Positions 1 to 7,450 of a stretch of DNA of 64,000 bases are shown here, in pieces; the stretch's first letter is position 1, and each line of letters opens with the position of its first letter. Below the pieces are notes generated by a model, which saw only the letters and a program-made list of their open reading frames with translations, was not told the origin of the DNA and did not search any database. The translations under genes were made by a program, and so were the position numbers. Origin of the DNA: an uncultured Nostocoides sp. (lineage in GTDB: Bacteria > Actinomycetota > Actinomycetes > Actinomycetales > Dermatophilaceae); NCBI GenBank assembly GCA_937873315.1, contig CALMQX010000034.1, forward strand, positions 186,001-250,000, written 5' to 3'.

Positions 1-107
1 GACGATTACGGCCAGTGGGCCTCCGGTCGGCGATAACTCTCTGCGGCGACCTCCGACTCCACCCCAGGCATTCCCTCACCCGGACCGGCTCTGCCATGCT
101 CTGACGC
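1..107. other. left edge, upstream of the NCS1 permease gene
   Basis: No gene is visible on either strand in this short edge segment. It should hold the promoter of the following plus-strand transporter gene, but I see no convincing -10/-35 pair or strong ribosome binding site. Confidence 0.4.
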
Positions 108-1616
108 ATGAGCACCCAGAGCACTGCTGAGGCCACCAAGCGACTCGGCGTCGAGACCACCGGTATCGAGATCATCGATGAGTCGGCACGCACCGCCTCG
201 CCGAAAGACCTCTTTTGGCCGTGGTTCGCCGCCAATGTCTCCGTTTTCGGGATTTCGTATGCCGCCTACGTCCTCGGCTTTGGCATTTCGTTCTGGCAGG
301 CGGCCCTGGTCACCGTCGTGGGCGTGGTGGTGTCCTTCGCCCTGTGCGGGATCATCGCCATCGCCGGTAAGCGTGGTTCGGCCCCCACGATGATCCTGTC
401 GCGTGCGGCATTCGGCGTGACCGGGCAGAAGGTGCCAGGCGTGATCTCCTGGCTGGTGTCGATCGGCTGGGAAACCTTCCTGGCCATCATGGCGGTGCTC
501 GCAACCTCGACCATCTTCACCAGGCTCGGCTGGGGCGGTGGTACCGGCACCAAGATCGTGGCCGCCATCGTGGTCGCGTCGATGATCGTGCTGGCCTCGG
601 TCGCTGGTTACCACATCATCATGCGACTGCAGTCGGTGCTCACCTGGATCACCGGGGCGATCACCGTGCTGTACATGGTGATGACCTTCGGCAAGATCAA
701 CTGGGACACCCTCATGGCCATCCCCAGCGGGTCCGCCCAAGCCATGATTGGCGCGCTGGTCATGGTCATGACCGGCTTCGGCCTGGGCTGGATCAATATC
801 GCGGCGGACTGGTCGCGCTACCAACGACGGGATGCCTCGGGTACGGCCATCGTCGGCTGGAACACCCTCGGCGGGGCGCTCGCACCGACCGTGCTGGTGC
901 TCTATGGCCTGGCGCTGGCTGGCTCGGATGAGACCGTTCTGCAGGGCATCGGTGGGGACCCGATCGGCACCCTGGCCACCCTGCTGCCGACCTGGGTTCT
1001 GGTGCCCTTCCTGTTGGCCGCCATCCTCTCCCTGGTCTCGGGCGCGGTGCTGGGCATCTACTCCTCCGGCCTCACCCTGCTCTCGCTGGGGGTGCGGATC
1101 CCGCGCCCGGCGGCGGCCCTGGTGGACGGAGTGATTCTCACGCTCGGCACTATCTGGGTGGTCTTCTTCGCGGAGAGTTTCATTGGTCCGTTCACCTCCT
1201 TCCTCATCACCTTGGGCGTGCCGCTGGCCGCCTGGGCCGGAATCATGATCGGTGACATCGCGCTGCGCCGGCAGGACTATGACGAGGACGCGCTCTTTGA
1301 TGTGCGGGGCCGCTATGGCGCCTGGGATTGGACCTCCATCGGCGGCTTGGCGGTCTCGACCGTGATCGGTTGGGGCCTGGTGGTGAACACGGTGGAGGGA
1401 ACCGATTGGAATAGTTGGCAGGGCTATTTCCTCAAGGCCTTCTTTGGCAGTTCCCACGTCCCGGCATCCGCTGACGGTCCGGGCTACTGGGAAGGCGCCT
1501 GGTCCTATGCCAACCTCGGCGTCATCGTCGCCTTGATCCTCGGTTTCCTCACCTCCTACGTGCTGCGTCGGGGCACGGTGGCGCGCCAAGAGTCGGGAGC
1601 CCGGAGCGGTGGCTGA
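108..1616 (+). CDS. NCS1-family nucleobase/cation symporter (cytosine/purine permease-like)
   Basis: The 502-residue protein is an integral membrane transporter of the purine/cytosine permease (NCS1) family, which imports cytosine, purines, hydantoins or allantoin with H+ or Na+. A hydrophilic N-terminus of about 35 residues precedes roughly 12 hydrophobic segments. The first segment carries WPWFAANVSVFG, and the GWETFLAIM and FGLGWINIAADWSRY stretches are typical of the family. Length matches the family. The ATG at 108 gives a full N-terminus, but no strong Shine-Dalgarno is visible. Its 3' end overlaps the start of the cysteine hydrolase gene, so the two are probably co-translated and the substrate may be a nucleobase breakdown product. 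The exact substrate cannot be read from sequence. Confidence 0.9.
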   Translation: MSTQSTAEATKRLGVETTGIEIIDESARTASPKDLFWPWFAANVSVFGISYAAYVLGFGISFWQAALVTVVGVVVSFALCGIIAIAGKRGSAPTMILSRAAFGVTGQKVPGVISWLVSIGWETFLAIMAVLATSTIFTRLGWGGGTGTKIVAAIVVASMIVLASVAGYHIIMRLQSVLTWITGAITVLYMVMTFGKINWDTLMAIPSGSAQAMIGALVMVMTGFGLGWINIAADWSRYQRRDASGTAIVGWNTLGGALAPTVLVLYGLALAGSDETVLQGIGGDPIGTLATLLPTWVLVPFLLAAILSLVSGAVLGIYSSGLTLLSLGVRIPRPAAALVDGVILTLGTIWVVFFAESFIGPFTSFLITLGVPLAAWAGIMIGDIALRRQDYDEDALFDVRGRYGAWDWTSIGGLAVSTVIGWGLVVNTVEGTDWNSWQGYFLKAFFGSSHVPASADGPGYWEGAWSYANLGVIVALILGFLTSYVLRRGTVARQESGARSGG

Positions 1617-2133
1617 CCACTGGCTCGTGCTGATCGATCCGCAGGAGATCTTCGCGTCACCACAACGCTCGGCGTGGGGCTCGTCGATGTTTGCCGCAGC
1701 GCTTCCCCGGATGCGCGCCTTGGCGGGCGACTTCGGGCCGGAGCGCACCGTGATCACCCGCTTTGTCGCTGATCCCGCCCTCGGCGGCTCGTGGGCTCCG
1801 TACTACCGCGACTGGCCGTTCGCGCTGGTACCGGATGCTGACCCGCTGTATGCCGTCGTGCCCGAACTCGCCGAGACCACGCGGCATACAGTCACCGAAC
1901 CCACCTTTGGGAAGTGGACCGAGGCGCTCCGCGAGATCGTCGGCGCTCAGCCCACGATCACACTGGCCGGGGTGTCCACCGACTGCTGCGTGCTCTCGAC
2001 GGCCTTGCCTGCGGCGGACGCAGGGGCATCGGTGCGAGTGGTGGCCGAGGGATGCGCTGGCTCCAGCCCGCAGAACCACGAACGGGCGCTGGCGGCCATG
2101 GCGTTGTACGCGCCGCAGATCACGGTGTTCTGA
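1609..2133 (+). CDS. isochorismatase-family cysteine hydrolase
   Basis: This 174-residue protein belongs to the isochorismatase-like cysteine hydrolases (nicotinamidase, ureidoacrylate or biuret amidohydrolase, N-carbamoyl hydrolases). The expected Asp-Lys-Cys triad is present: Asp10 in VLIDPQEIF, Lys102 in TFGKWTE, and Cys126/127 in GVSTDCCVLS, preceded by the usual small residues. The GTG start at 1609 overlaps the last codons of the permease gene, which argues for translational coupling. Next to an NCS1 transporter an amidohydrolase of nucleobase or hydantoin catabolism is the simplest inference. A nicotinamidase is less likely because the zinc-site signature is not evident. Confidence 0.85.
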   Translation: MADHWLVLIDPQEIFASPQRSAWGSSMFAAALPRMRALAGDFGPERTVITRFVADPALGGSWAPYYRDWPFALVPDADPLYAVVPELAETTRHTVTEPTFGKWTEALREIVGAQPTITLAGVSTDCCVLSTALPAADAGASVRVVAEGCAGSSPQNHERALAAMALYAPQITVF

Positions 2134-2137
2134 TTCC

Positions 2138-2884
2138 GTGCACACCCTCTCGACCTATGCCGAGTTGTTGGCTGCCTGCGGTCAGGACCCGGTGGTGGCA
2201 CACGAGGTGGGTCCGCAGCTGCTCGCCCCTCCCATCAGCGGTGATGGCGCGGTGATCTTTCGGCGCGAGTCACAGTTGGGGACCACCGGAGCGATGGCGT
2301 TGGGATCGCGTGCCGCCGTGCAGGCGCTACTCCTTCGGCCGTGGCGATCGACCCCCGGATGGGAGCGCGAGCGCTCTCTTACGCTGCCGAGGGCCGCGCA
2401 GGAGGCGCTGACCGCGTTGGGCGGCCGGGCGGCCGGTGAGTGGGATTGGATGATGGTGCGGCCTGGGGATCTGCGTGCGCGCGCTCTTCCCGCTGGCGTT
2501 GAGCCCGGGCCGATCGACCGTGACGCCGCCAGGGCCTTCGTCGCCGAGCATCATTCGGCTCGTTGGATCACCCCTCGCCCGGTGGCCGAGACGTGGATCG
2601 CGTTGCGGGAGAAGGACGGCCAGGTGGTGGCAGTGGGACTTGCCTCGGCGACGCCCTCTGGTGACACCCGGCTCTCGAGCATCACGGTGGACGCGGCATA
2701 CCGTGGTCGTGGGCTGGGTTGGGCGGTGACACAGGCGCTGACCGAAGTGGGCTTCGCCCGGTCAGCGGCGGTGGTCCTCGGCGTCGAGCGCAGCAACCCG
2801 GCAGGTCAGGGGCTGTATGCCGCGATCGGGTTCCGCCGGGTCCACGAGTTTGTCAGCGCCATCCTGCCCAGCGCGATGAGCTGA
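2138..2884 (+). CDS. GNAT-family N-acetyltransferase
   Basis: This is a 248-residue protein with a C-terminal GNAT fold. The acetyl-CoA loop is seen in DAAYRGRGLGWAVTQAL (around residue 190), followed by LGVERSNPAGQGLYAAIGF, the classic last strand-helix of the family. The N-terminal 120 residues resemble the degenerate first half of two-domain GNAT proteins. The GTG at 2138 lies 4 bases after the hydrolase stop. The open frame extends further upstream but only by overlapping the hydrolase gene out of frame, so the short start is preferred. It probably belongs to the permease-hydrolase transcript. The acceptor substrate is unknown. Confidence 0.8.
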   Translation: MHTLSTYAELLAACGQDPVVAHEVGPQLLAPPISGDGAVIFRRESQLGTTGAMALGSRAAVQALLLRPWRSTPGWERERSLTLPRAAQEALTALGGRAAGEWDWMMVRPGDLRARALPAGVEPGPIDRDAARAFVAEHHSARWITPRPVAETWIALREKDGQVVAVGLASATPSGDTRLSSITVDAAYRGRGLGWAVTQALTEVGFARSAAVVLGVERSNPAGQGLYAAIGFRRVHEFVSAILPSAMS

Positions 2885-2887
2885 GCC

Positions 2888-3832
2888 TTAGCGCTCCAGC
2901 CAGGCGATCGCTGGTTCCACCAGGCTGCCCAGCCACACCCGACCGTGATGCTCGCGGACCCCGGTGGCCATGTGCCAGGCGCTGGCGTCAGCGTCGAGGT
3001 CATGCACCAACACCCCGGCGGCGTCATAAGCGGCCACTCGGACGGTGCGTTGCGGTGTGGGCTTGAGGCGCTCGGGTAGCCGCATCACCGCCCGGCGCAT
3101 CCAGGCGGCCGCGCGAGTCTGCAGGAAGGTGAGGGCGGGATCGGTGGGCGAGGCATAGGTCACCCAGATCAACCCGTCGCTGCCGCGGGCAATATTGTCC
3201 GGGTGCCCCGGGAGGTCCTTGACGAAGGTCTCCTCGCTGCCGGCACTCTCCCCCGTAAGCCAGAACGTCCGCAGTCTCCGGGTGCCGGTCTCGGCCACGA
3301 TGACCGCGGACTCGTCCGGGAGGGCAGCGACGCCATTCGCGAAGCACAAACCGGTGAGGAGGACCTCAGGCTCGGTGGCACCCGGCTGGAGTCGCAGGAG
3401 CCGACCGGTCCGGGCATCTTCGATGAGGTCGAGTTTCCAGTCCTCGACGCCCCAGCGAGTGCTGCTGTCGGAGAAGTAGATGGTGCCATCGCGAAGCACG
3501 GCGGCGTTATTGCAGAACCGCATGCGGCGTCCGACGACGGAGTTGGCGAGGACCTCGATATCACCGGTCGTGACGTCGACGGCGAGCAACCCCCGGTGGG
3601 CATCACACACGAGCAGTCGGCCATCAGGCAGCCATTCCAGCCCGAGCGGCCGACCGCCCGTGTTGGCGACCCGAGTGATGCTGTCGCCATCCATGCTGAC
3701 CGCGAAGATCGACCCATCGGCGGTCCCCGTGTAGACGGTGCCATCCTCGGCGACCAGGACATCCTCGGCACCAGGCCCGGGGACCGGGATGACCGTGAGC
3801 GCTGACCGCGTGGGGGTCCGAGGGGCACTCAT
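2888..3832 (-). CDS. SMP-30/gluconolactonase/strictosidine synthase-like beta-propeller protein
   Basis: This 314-residue protein has the repeats of a six-bladed propeller: EDGTVYTGTADGSIF, LPDGRLLVCDAHRGLL, RDGTIYFSDSSTRWG and GLCFANGVAALPDES. The last two match the strictosidine-synthase/adipocyte-membrane-protein branch. Family members are lactonases, arylesterases or of unknown function. The N-terminus shows no clear signal peptide, so it may be cytoplasmic. Its ATG overlaps the purM stop by four bases (ATGA), making it the last gene of the purM transcript. No link to purine synthesis is known, and the substrate is unassigned. Confidence 0.8.
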   Translation of the reverse strand: MSAPRTPTRSALTVIPVPGPGAEDVLVAEDGTVYTGTADGSIFAVSMDGDSITRVANTGGRPLGLEWLPDGRLLVCDAHRGLLAVDVTTGDIEVLANSVVGRRMRFCNNAAVLRDGTIYFSDSSTRWGVEDWKLDLIEDARTGRLLRLQPGATEPEVLLTGLCFANGVAALPDESAVIVAETGTRRLRTFWLTGESAGSEETFVKDLPGHPDNIARGSDGLIWVTYASPTDPALTFLQTRAAAWMRRAVMRLPERLKPTPQRTVRVAAYDAAGVLVHDLDADASAWHMATGVREHHGRVWLGSLVEPAIAWLER

Positions 3833-4938
3833 CGGTAGTCCCCGACGAGTTGGACCGAGCCTCCTTCGACGCCCTTCGCCCCCTGCACGACCTGGGCGGT
3901 GGGGTCGAAAGGTGCGGTGTCCGCGGCAAACACCTCGCCCATCACCCAGGTGTCAATGCCGCGACCGCGAAGGTGCGCCGAGGCCGCATCCACCGATTCG
4001 GCGGGGACGACGGCAACGAAGCCCACGCCCATATTCAGGGTGCGTTCGAGGTCGAGTTGCGGGACACGGCCGAGCTGCTGAACCAAGGGGAAGATCGCCG
4101 CGGGGGTCCAGGTGGCGCGGTCGATCCGCGCATGCAAGCCAGCCGGAAGCACGCGCGCGAGATTGGCCGCGAGCCCACCACCAGTGACATGGGAGAGCGC
4201 GTGGACGGTCACTCCATCGGTGCGGAAGAGATCCACGAGATCGGCGGCATACACCCGGGTTGGGGTGAGCAACTCCTCGCCGAGGGTGCGGCCGAGTTCG
4301 GGGACGTCCCGATCCAGCGCCCAGCCAGCGTGCGCGATGACCCGCCGAACCAGGGAGTAGCCATTGGAATGCAGGCCACTTGAGGCCAGTCCAAGGACCA
4401 CATCGCCTGCCTGGACGCGATCCGGGGTGAGTAGGTCTGCATGCTCGACGACTCCGGTGGCTGCTCCGGCGATGTCGTACTCATCGGGATCAAGCAGGCC
4501 CGGATGCTCGGCGGTCTCGCCGCCCACGAGGGCCACTCTGGCCTGCTCGCAGGCGCGGGCGATGCCACCCACGATGCTCGCGATGCGTTCGGGAACCACC
4601 GAGCCACAGGCGATGTAGTCGGTCATGAAGAGCGGCTCAGCGCCGCACACGACGATGTCGTCCACGACCATGCCGACCAGGTCGAAACCGATGGTGTCGT
4701 GCCGGCCCATGGCCTGGGCGATGGCCACCTTGGTCCCGACGCCGTCGGTGCTGGTCGCAAGGACGGGGCGGGTCATCCGCGCTAGCGCGCTGGCGTCGAA
4801 GAGTCCGGCGAACCCGCCCAACCCGCCGAGGACTTCTGGCCTGGTTGCGCGCCGCACGTCCGCCTTCATCAGTTCGACGGCCCGGTCACCGGCCTCAACG
4901 TCGACTCCAGCGGCGGCATACGTGATGGGTTCGCTCAC
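3829..4938 (-). CDS. purM: phosphoribosylformylglycinamidine cyclo-ligase (AIR synthetase)
   Basis: PurM converts formylglycinamidine ribonucleotide plus ATP to aminoimidazole ribonucleotide, the fifth step of purine synthesis. The 369-residue protein begins TYAAAGVDVEAGDRAVELM, has ATSTDGVGTKVAIA (substrate-binding loop), GMVVDDIVVCGAEPLFMTDY and ALVGGETAEHPG, and the C-terminal half HVTGGGLAANLARVLP typical of the PurM/SelD/ThiL fold. It lies downstream of purF on the same strand, separated by a 58-bp palindrome that may reduce read-through. The order purF-purM is conserved in actinobacteria. The ATG start fits the family N-terminus. Confidence 0.97.
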   Translation of the reverse strand: MSEPITYAAAGVDVEAGDRAVELMKADVRRATRPEVLGGLGGFAGLFDASALARMTRPVLATSTDGVGTKVAIAQAMGRHDTIGFDLVGMVVDDIVVCGAEPLFMTDYIACGSVVPERIASIVGGIARACEQARVALVGGETAEHPGLLDPDEYDIAGAATGVVEHADLLTPDRVQAGDVVLGLASSGLHSNGYSLVRRVIAHAGWALDRDVPELGRTLGEELLTPTRVYAADLVDLFRTDGVTVHALSHVTGGGLAANLARVLPAGLHARIDRATWTPAAIFPLVQQLGRVPQLDLERTLNMGVGFVAVVPAESVDAASAHLRGRGIDTWVMGEVFAADTAPFDPTAQVVQGAKGVEGGSVQLVGDYR

Positions 4939-5043
4939 GGGTCAAGCGTATGGCGCGCGGAGTCGATGTGTTCACGCCGACCGATCCGCGCGCAGTCACG
5001 GCGGTGGCGAACCGTTCCCACCTGACCCAGGTTTCCCGCCTGA

Positions 5044-5101
5044 TGCCGGAACCTTCACGTGAGGGCCCCTTAGAAGGGACCCTCACGTGAAGGTTCCGGC
5101 A
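5044..5101. terminator. 58-bp near-perfect palindrome between purF and purM
   Basis: Two perfectly complementary 22-bp arms (5044-5065 and 5080-5101, beginning TGCCGGAACC and ending GGTTCCGGCA) enclose a second 5-bp stem (CCCTT/AAGGG) after one mismatch. There is no T-run on either side. It sits in the purF-purM gap, both transcribed leftward, and could attenuate or terminate transcription after purF. Alternatively it is one of the cruciform-type elements seen elsewhere in the window. Confidence 0.6.
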
Positions 5102-5135
5102 GGCAGCGATAAAGGTGAGGCGCGTGGGGCCGCAG

Positions 5136-6641
5136 TCAGGGGCGGGCGATGGCCTCGGCGGTCAGGTCAACCGGCAGCTGGAGCTCAAGCACACCCTTGC
5201 CCACCCGGCCATCAACCGGCAGCGGCACCGGATACTCGCCGGTGAAGCACGCCCGGCACAGCCGATCCGGAGCCTGGCCCGTCGCCGCGATCATGCCCTC
5301 CTCCGAGATGAAGCCCAGGCTGTCCGCTCCGATAGACCGCCCAACCTCCTCGACCGCAAGGCCATTGGCGATCAACTCGGCGCGGGTCGCGAAGTCGATC
5401 CCATAGAAGCAAGGCCACCGCACCGGCGGCGACGAGATCCGCACATGCACCTCGTGAGCGCCGGCCTCGCGCAACATACGCACCAGCGCGCGCTGGGTGT
5501 TGCCGCGCACGATCGAGTCATCGACGACGACCAGTCGCTTGCCCTTGATGACATCGCGCAAGGGATTGAGCTTGAGCCGAATGCCGAGTTGCCGGATGGT
5601 CTGGGATGGCGCGATGAAGGTCCGGCCGACATACGAGTTCTTGACCAGCCCATGCCCGAAGGGGATACCGGACTCCTGCGCGAAGCCGATCGCTGCCGGG
5701 GTGCCCGACTCCGGAGTCGGCATCACCAGATCAGCCTGCACTGGGTGCTCCCGCGCCAGGGCTCGCCCCATCTCGACACGCGCGTCGTGCACGCCCCGAC
5801 CGGCGATCGTGGTGTCCGGGCGCGCGAGGTAGACGTACTCAAAGACGCACCCGCGCGGTTCAGCGGGCGCGAAGCGCCGCGAGCGCAGACCCTCCTCGTC
5901 GATGGCGACGAGCTCGCCCGGCTCCACCTCGCGGACAAAGGAGGCCCCCACGATGTCCAGCGCAGCGGTCTCAGAGGCGACCACCCAGCCACGCTCGAGT
6001 CGACCGATCACGAGCGGCCGAATGCCGTGGGCATCGCGAGCGGCATACAACGTGGTCTCGTCCATGAAGACAAAACAGAAGGCGCCGCGCAGGGTCGGCA
6101 GAACCTCGAGCGCTTGCGTTTCCAGGGACCGCTCGGGGTTCAGCGCGAGCAAGGCGGTCACCAGCGCGGTGTCGGTGGTGTTGCCATAGCGCAGCTCGCC
6201 GGTGTGGTCGGCGTCCCCGCGCAGCTCGTCCACCAGTTCGCGCAGCTCTGCGGAGTTGGTGAGATTGCCATTGTGAGCCAGCGCGACCGTGCCATCGGAG
6301 TGACCGCCCAGAGTCGGCTGAGCGTTCTCCCAGGTGGACCCGCCAGTCGTGGAGTATCGGCAGTGACCGATCGCGAGATGCCCACGCAGGGAGGCCAGGG
6401 ATCGCTCATCGAAGACCTGGGACACCAGCCCCATGTCCTTGTACACGATCAGGCGCTTGCCATCGGAGGCCGCGATCCCGGCGGACTCCTGTCCCCGATG
6501 CTGCAGGGCGTACAAGCCGTAATAGGTCAGTTTGGCGACTTCTTCGCCGGGGGCCCACACGCCGAACACGCCACACGCGTCCTGGGGACCCTTCTCACCC
6601 GGCAGGATGTCGTGGCTGAGGCGTCCGTCTCCGCGTGGCAC
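5136..6641 (-). CDS. purF: amidophosphoribosyltransferase
   Basis: PurF makes phosphoribosylamine from PRPP and glutamine, the first committed step of purine synthesis. The 501-residue protein has a 22-residue propeptide before the catalytic DACGVFGVW (Cys23 becomes the N-terminal nucleophile), the Ntn glutaminase motif LQHRGQESAGIA, and the PRPP loop LVVVDDSIVRGNT in the phosphoribosyltransferase half. Cysteines in EPRGCVF, WPCFYGID and LCRACFTGEY fit the oxygen-sensitive [4Fe-4S] Bacillus-type enzyme. The ATG start leaves a propeptide of normal size. A small membrane-protein gene ends 31 bases upstream on the same strand. Confidence 0.97.
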   Translation of the reverse strand: MPRGDGRLSHDILPGEKGPQDACGVFGVWAPGEEVAKLTYYGLYALQHRGQESAGIAASDGKRLIVYKDMGLVSQVFDERSLASLRGHLAIGHCRYSTTGGSTWENAQPTLGGHSDGTVALAHNGNLTNSAELRELVDELRGDADHTGELRYGNTTDTALVTALLALNPERSLETQALEVLPTLRGAFCFVFMDETTLYAARDAHGIRPLVIGRLERGWVVASETAALDIVGASFVREVEPGELVAIDEEGLRSRRFAPAEPRGCVFEYVYLARPDTTIAGRGVHDARVEMGRALAREHPVQADLVMPTPESGTPAAIGFAQESGIPFGHGLVKNSYVGRTFIAPSQTIRQLGIRLKLNPLRDVIKGKRLVVVDDSIVRGNTQRALVRMLREAGAHEVHVRISSPPVRWPCFYGIDFATRAELIANGLAVEEVGRSIGADSLGFISEEGMIAATGQAPDRLCRACFTGEYPVPLPVDGRVGKGVLELQLPVDLTAEAIARP

Positions 6642-6672
6642 GACGCCTATCCTCCCACAGGGTTCGCGCTGG

Positions 6673-6927
6673 TCAGCGCGGTCGACGGCTGTCGATCACC
6701 AGCGCCAGGAGCGCCCCGAGCAGTGCACCCAGCGCACCCAAGCCGACCCCGAGGTAGCCCAGAACCGTCGACGACGAATAGCCCCGCTGCGCGAGCTCGG
6801 GCGAACCGACCGAAGAGTAGGTGAGCACGGCGCCCACAATGAAGCCCAGCACCGCGCCGCCGAGGATGTAGGCCCGGAAACTCGGGTGTCGCGGGGTCGG
6901 CGTTCCGCCCTGAGGTGCGTCAGTCAC
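6673..6927 (-). CDS. small two-helix membrane protein of unknown function
   Basis: This is an 84-residue protein starting at GTG (VTDAPQGG). A hydrophilic N-terminus of about 18 residues is followed by two membrane segments, about residues 20-37 (YILGGAVLGFIVGAVLTY) and 55-78. Between them is a short extracytoplasmic stretch with SPELAQRGYSSST. The gene overlaps the 3' end of the SCP-like gene by 8 bases and precedes purF on the same strand. Small double-helix proteins are often annotated beside purF in actinobacteria. No function can be assigned. Confidence 0.65.
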   Translation of the reverse strand: MTDAPQGGTPTPRHPSFRAYILGGAVLGFIVGAVLTYSSVGSPELAQRGYSSSTVLGYLGVGLGALGALLGALLALVIDSRRPR

Positions 6928-7330
6928 ATGAACCAGGGTATGCCGTGGCGGCACCGGGGCCGTCATCGACCATGAGTGGAAGCACCTCGCTCAGATCGGC
7001 CCGAACACCACTGATGCGCAGCGCGCCTGACTCGCTCGCGCTCGCCCAGGTCAGCACCCCACAGGCCAGGCCCAGCCAGGTGCGGTCGTCACATTCCACG
7101 ACATTGGCTGGCGTCCCGCGTCGGTGCACCGGGCCGGCAAGACACTGGACAGCCCCCCACGGCGGGACCCGGACCTCCACGGACCGACCGGGCGCTCGCA
7201 TACCCAGTTCTTCGAGCGTGAAGCGGACGGCGAGCGCTCGCGTTTCCCGGTCGACACCATCGGGATCCATGCGCCAGGCCCGTACCGCCGCACGACCCGC
7301 AGTGGGATCCACGCGTCGAGCCCTGGGCAT
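6920..7330 (-). CDS. sterol-carrier-protein-like small protein (SCP family)
   Basis: This 136-residue protein begins MPRARRVDPTAGRAAVRAW and has the pattern of actinobacterial proteins annotated as sterol carrier family protein next to purF: a charged N-terminal helix, a strand-rich core (RSVEVRVPPWGAVQCLAG) and WLGLACGVLTWASASESG near the C-terminus. SCP-2 folds bind lipids or serve as C-terminal domains of mycothiol-dependent enzymes. Here the domain stands alone. The start at 7330 is preferred over the frame's first ATG at 7360, because only MPRARR resembles the family N-terminus. It heads the SCP-small membrane protein-purF run. Confidence 0.6.
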   Translation of the reverse strand: MPRARRVDPTAGRAAVRAWRMDPDGVDRETRALAVRFTLEELGMRAPGRSVEVRVPPWGAVQCLAGPVHRRGTPANVVECDDRTWLGLACGVLTWASASESGALRISGVRADLSEVLPLMVDDGPGAATAYPGSCD

Positions 7331-7450
7331 GGCACGGACTCTTTCACAGATAGTCACCATCAGACCCTCGCATTCTGCGGACAGGTAAGGCAGAGTTCAG
7401 GAATTGTGGCCACAGGGGCCGCGTCTACATCAGGACGCCACGGAGGATCT

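Noticed and set aside
6..1757. 583-codon open frame antisense to the NCS1 permease gene
   Set aside because: Gly/Asp/His/Arg-rich translation with no family resemblance; it is the typical opposite-strand shadow of a GC-rich gene.
5115..6824. 569-codon open frame antisense to purF
   Set aside because: Low-complexity composition without motifs; purF on the other strand is unmistakable.
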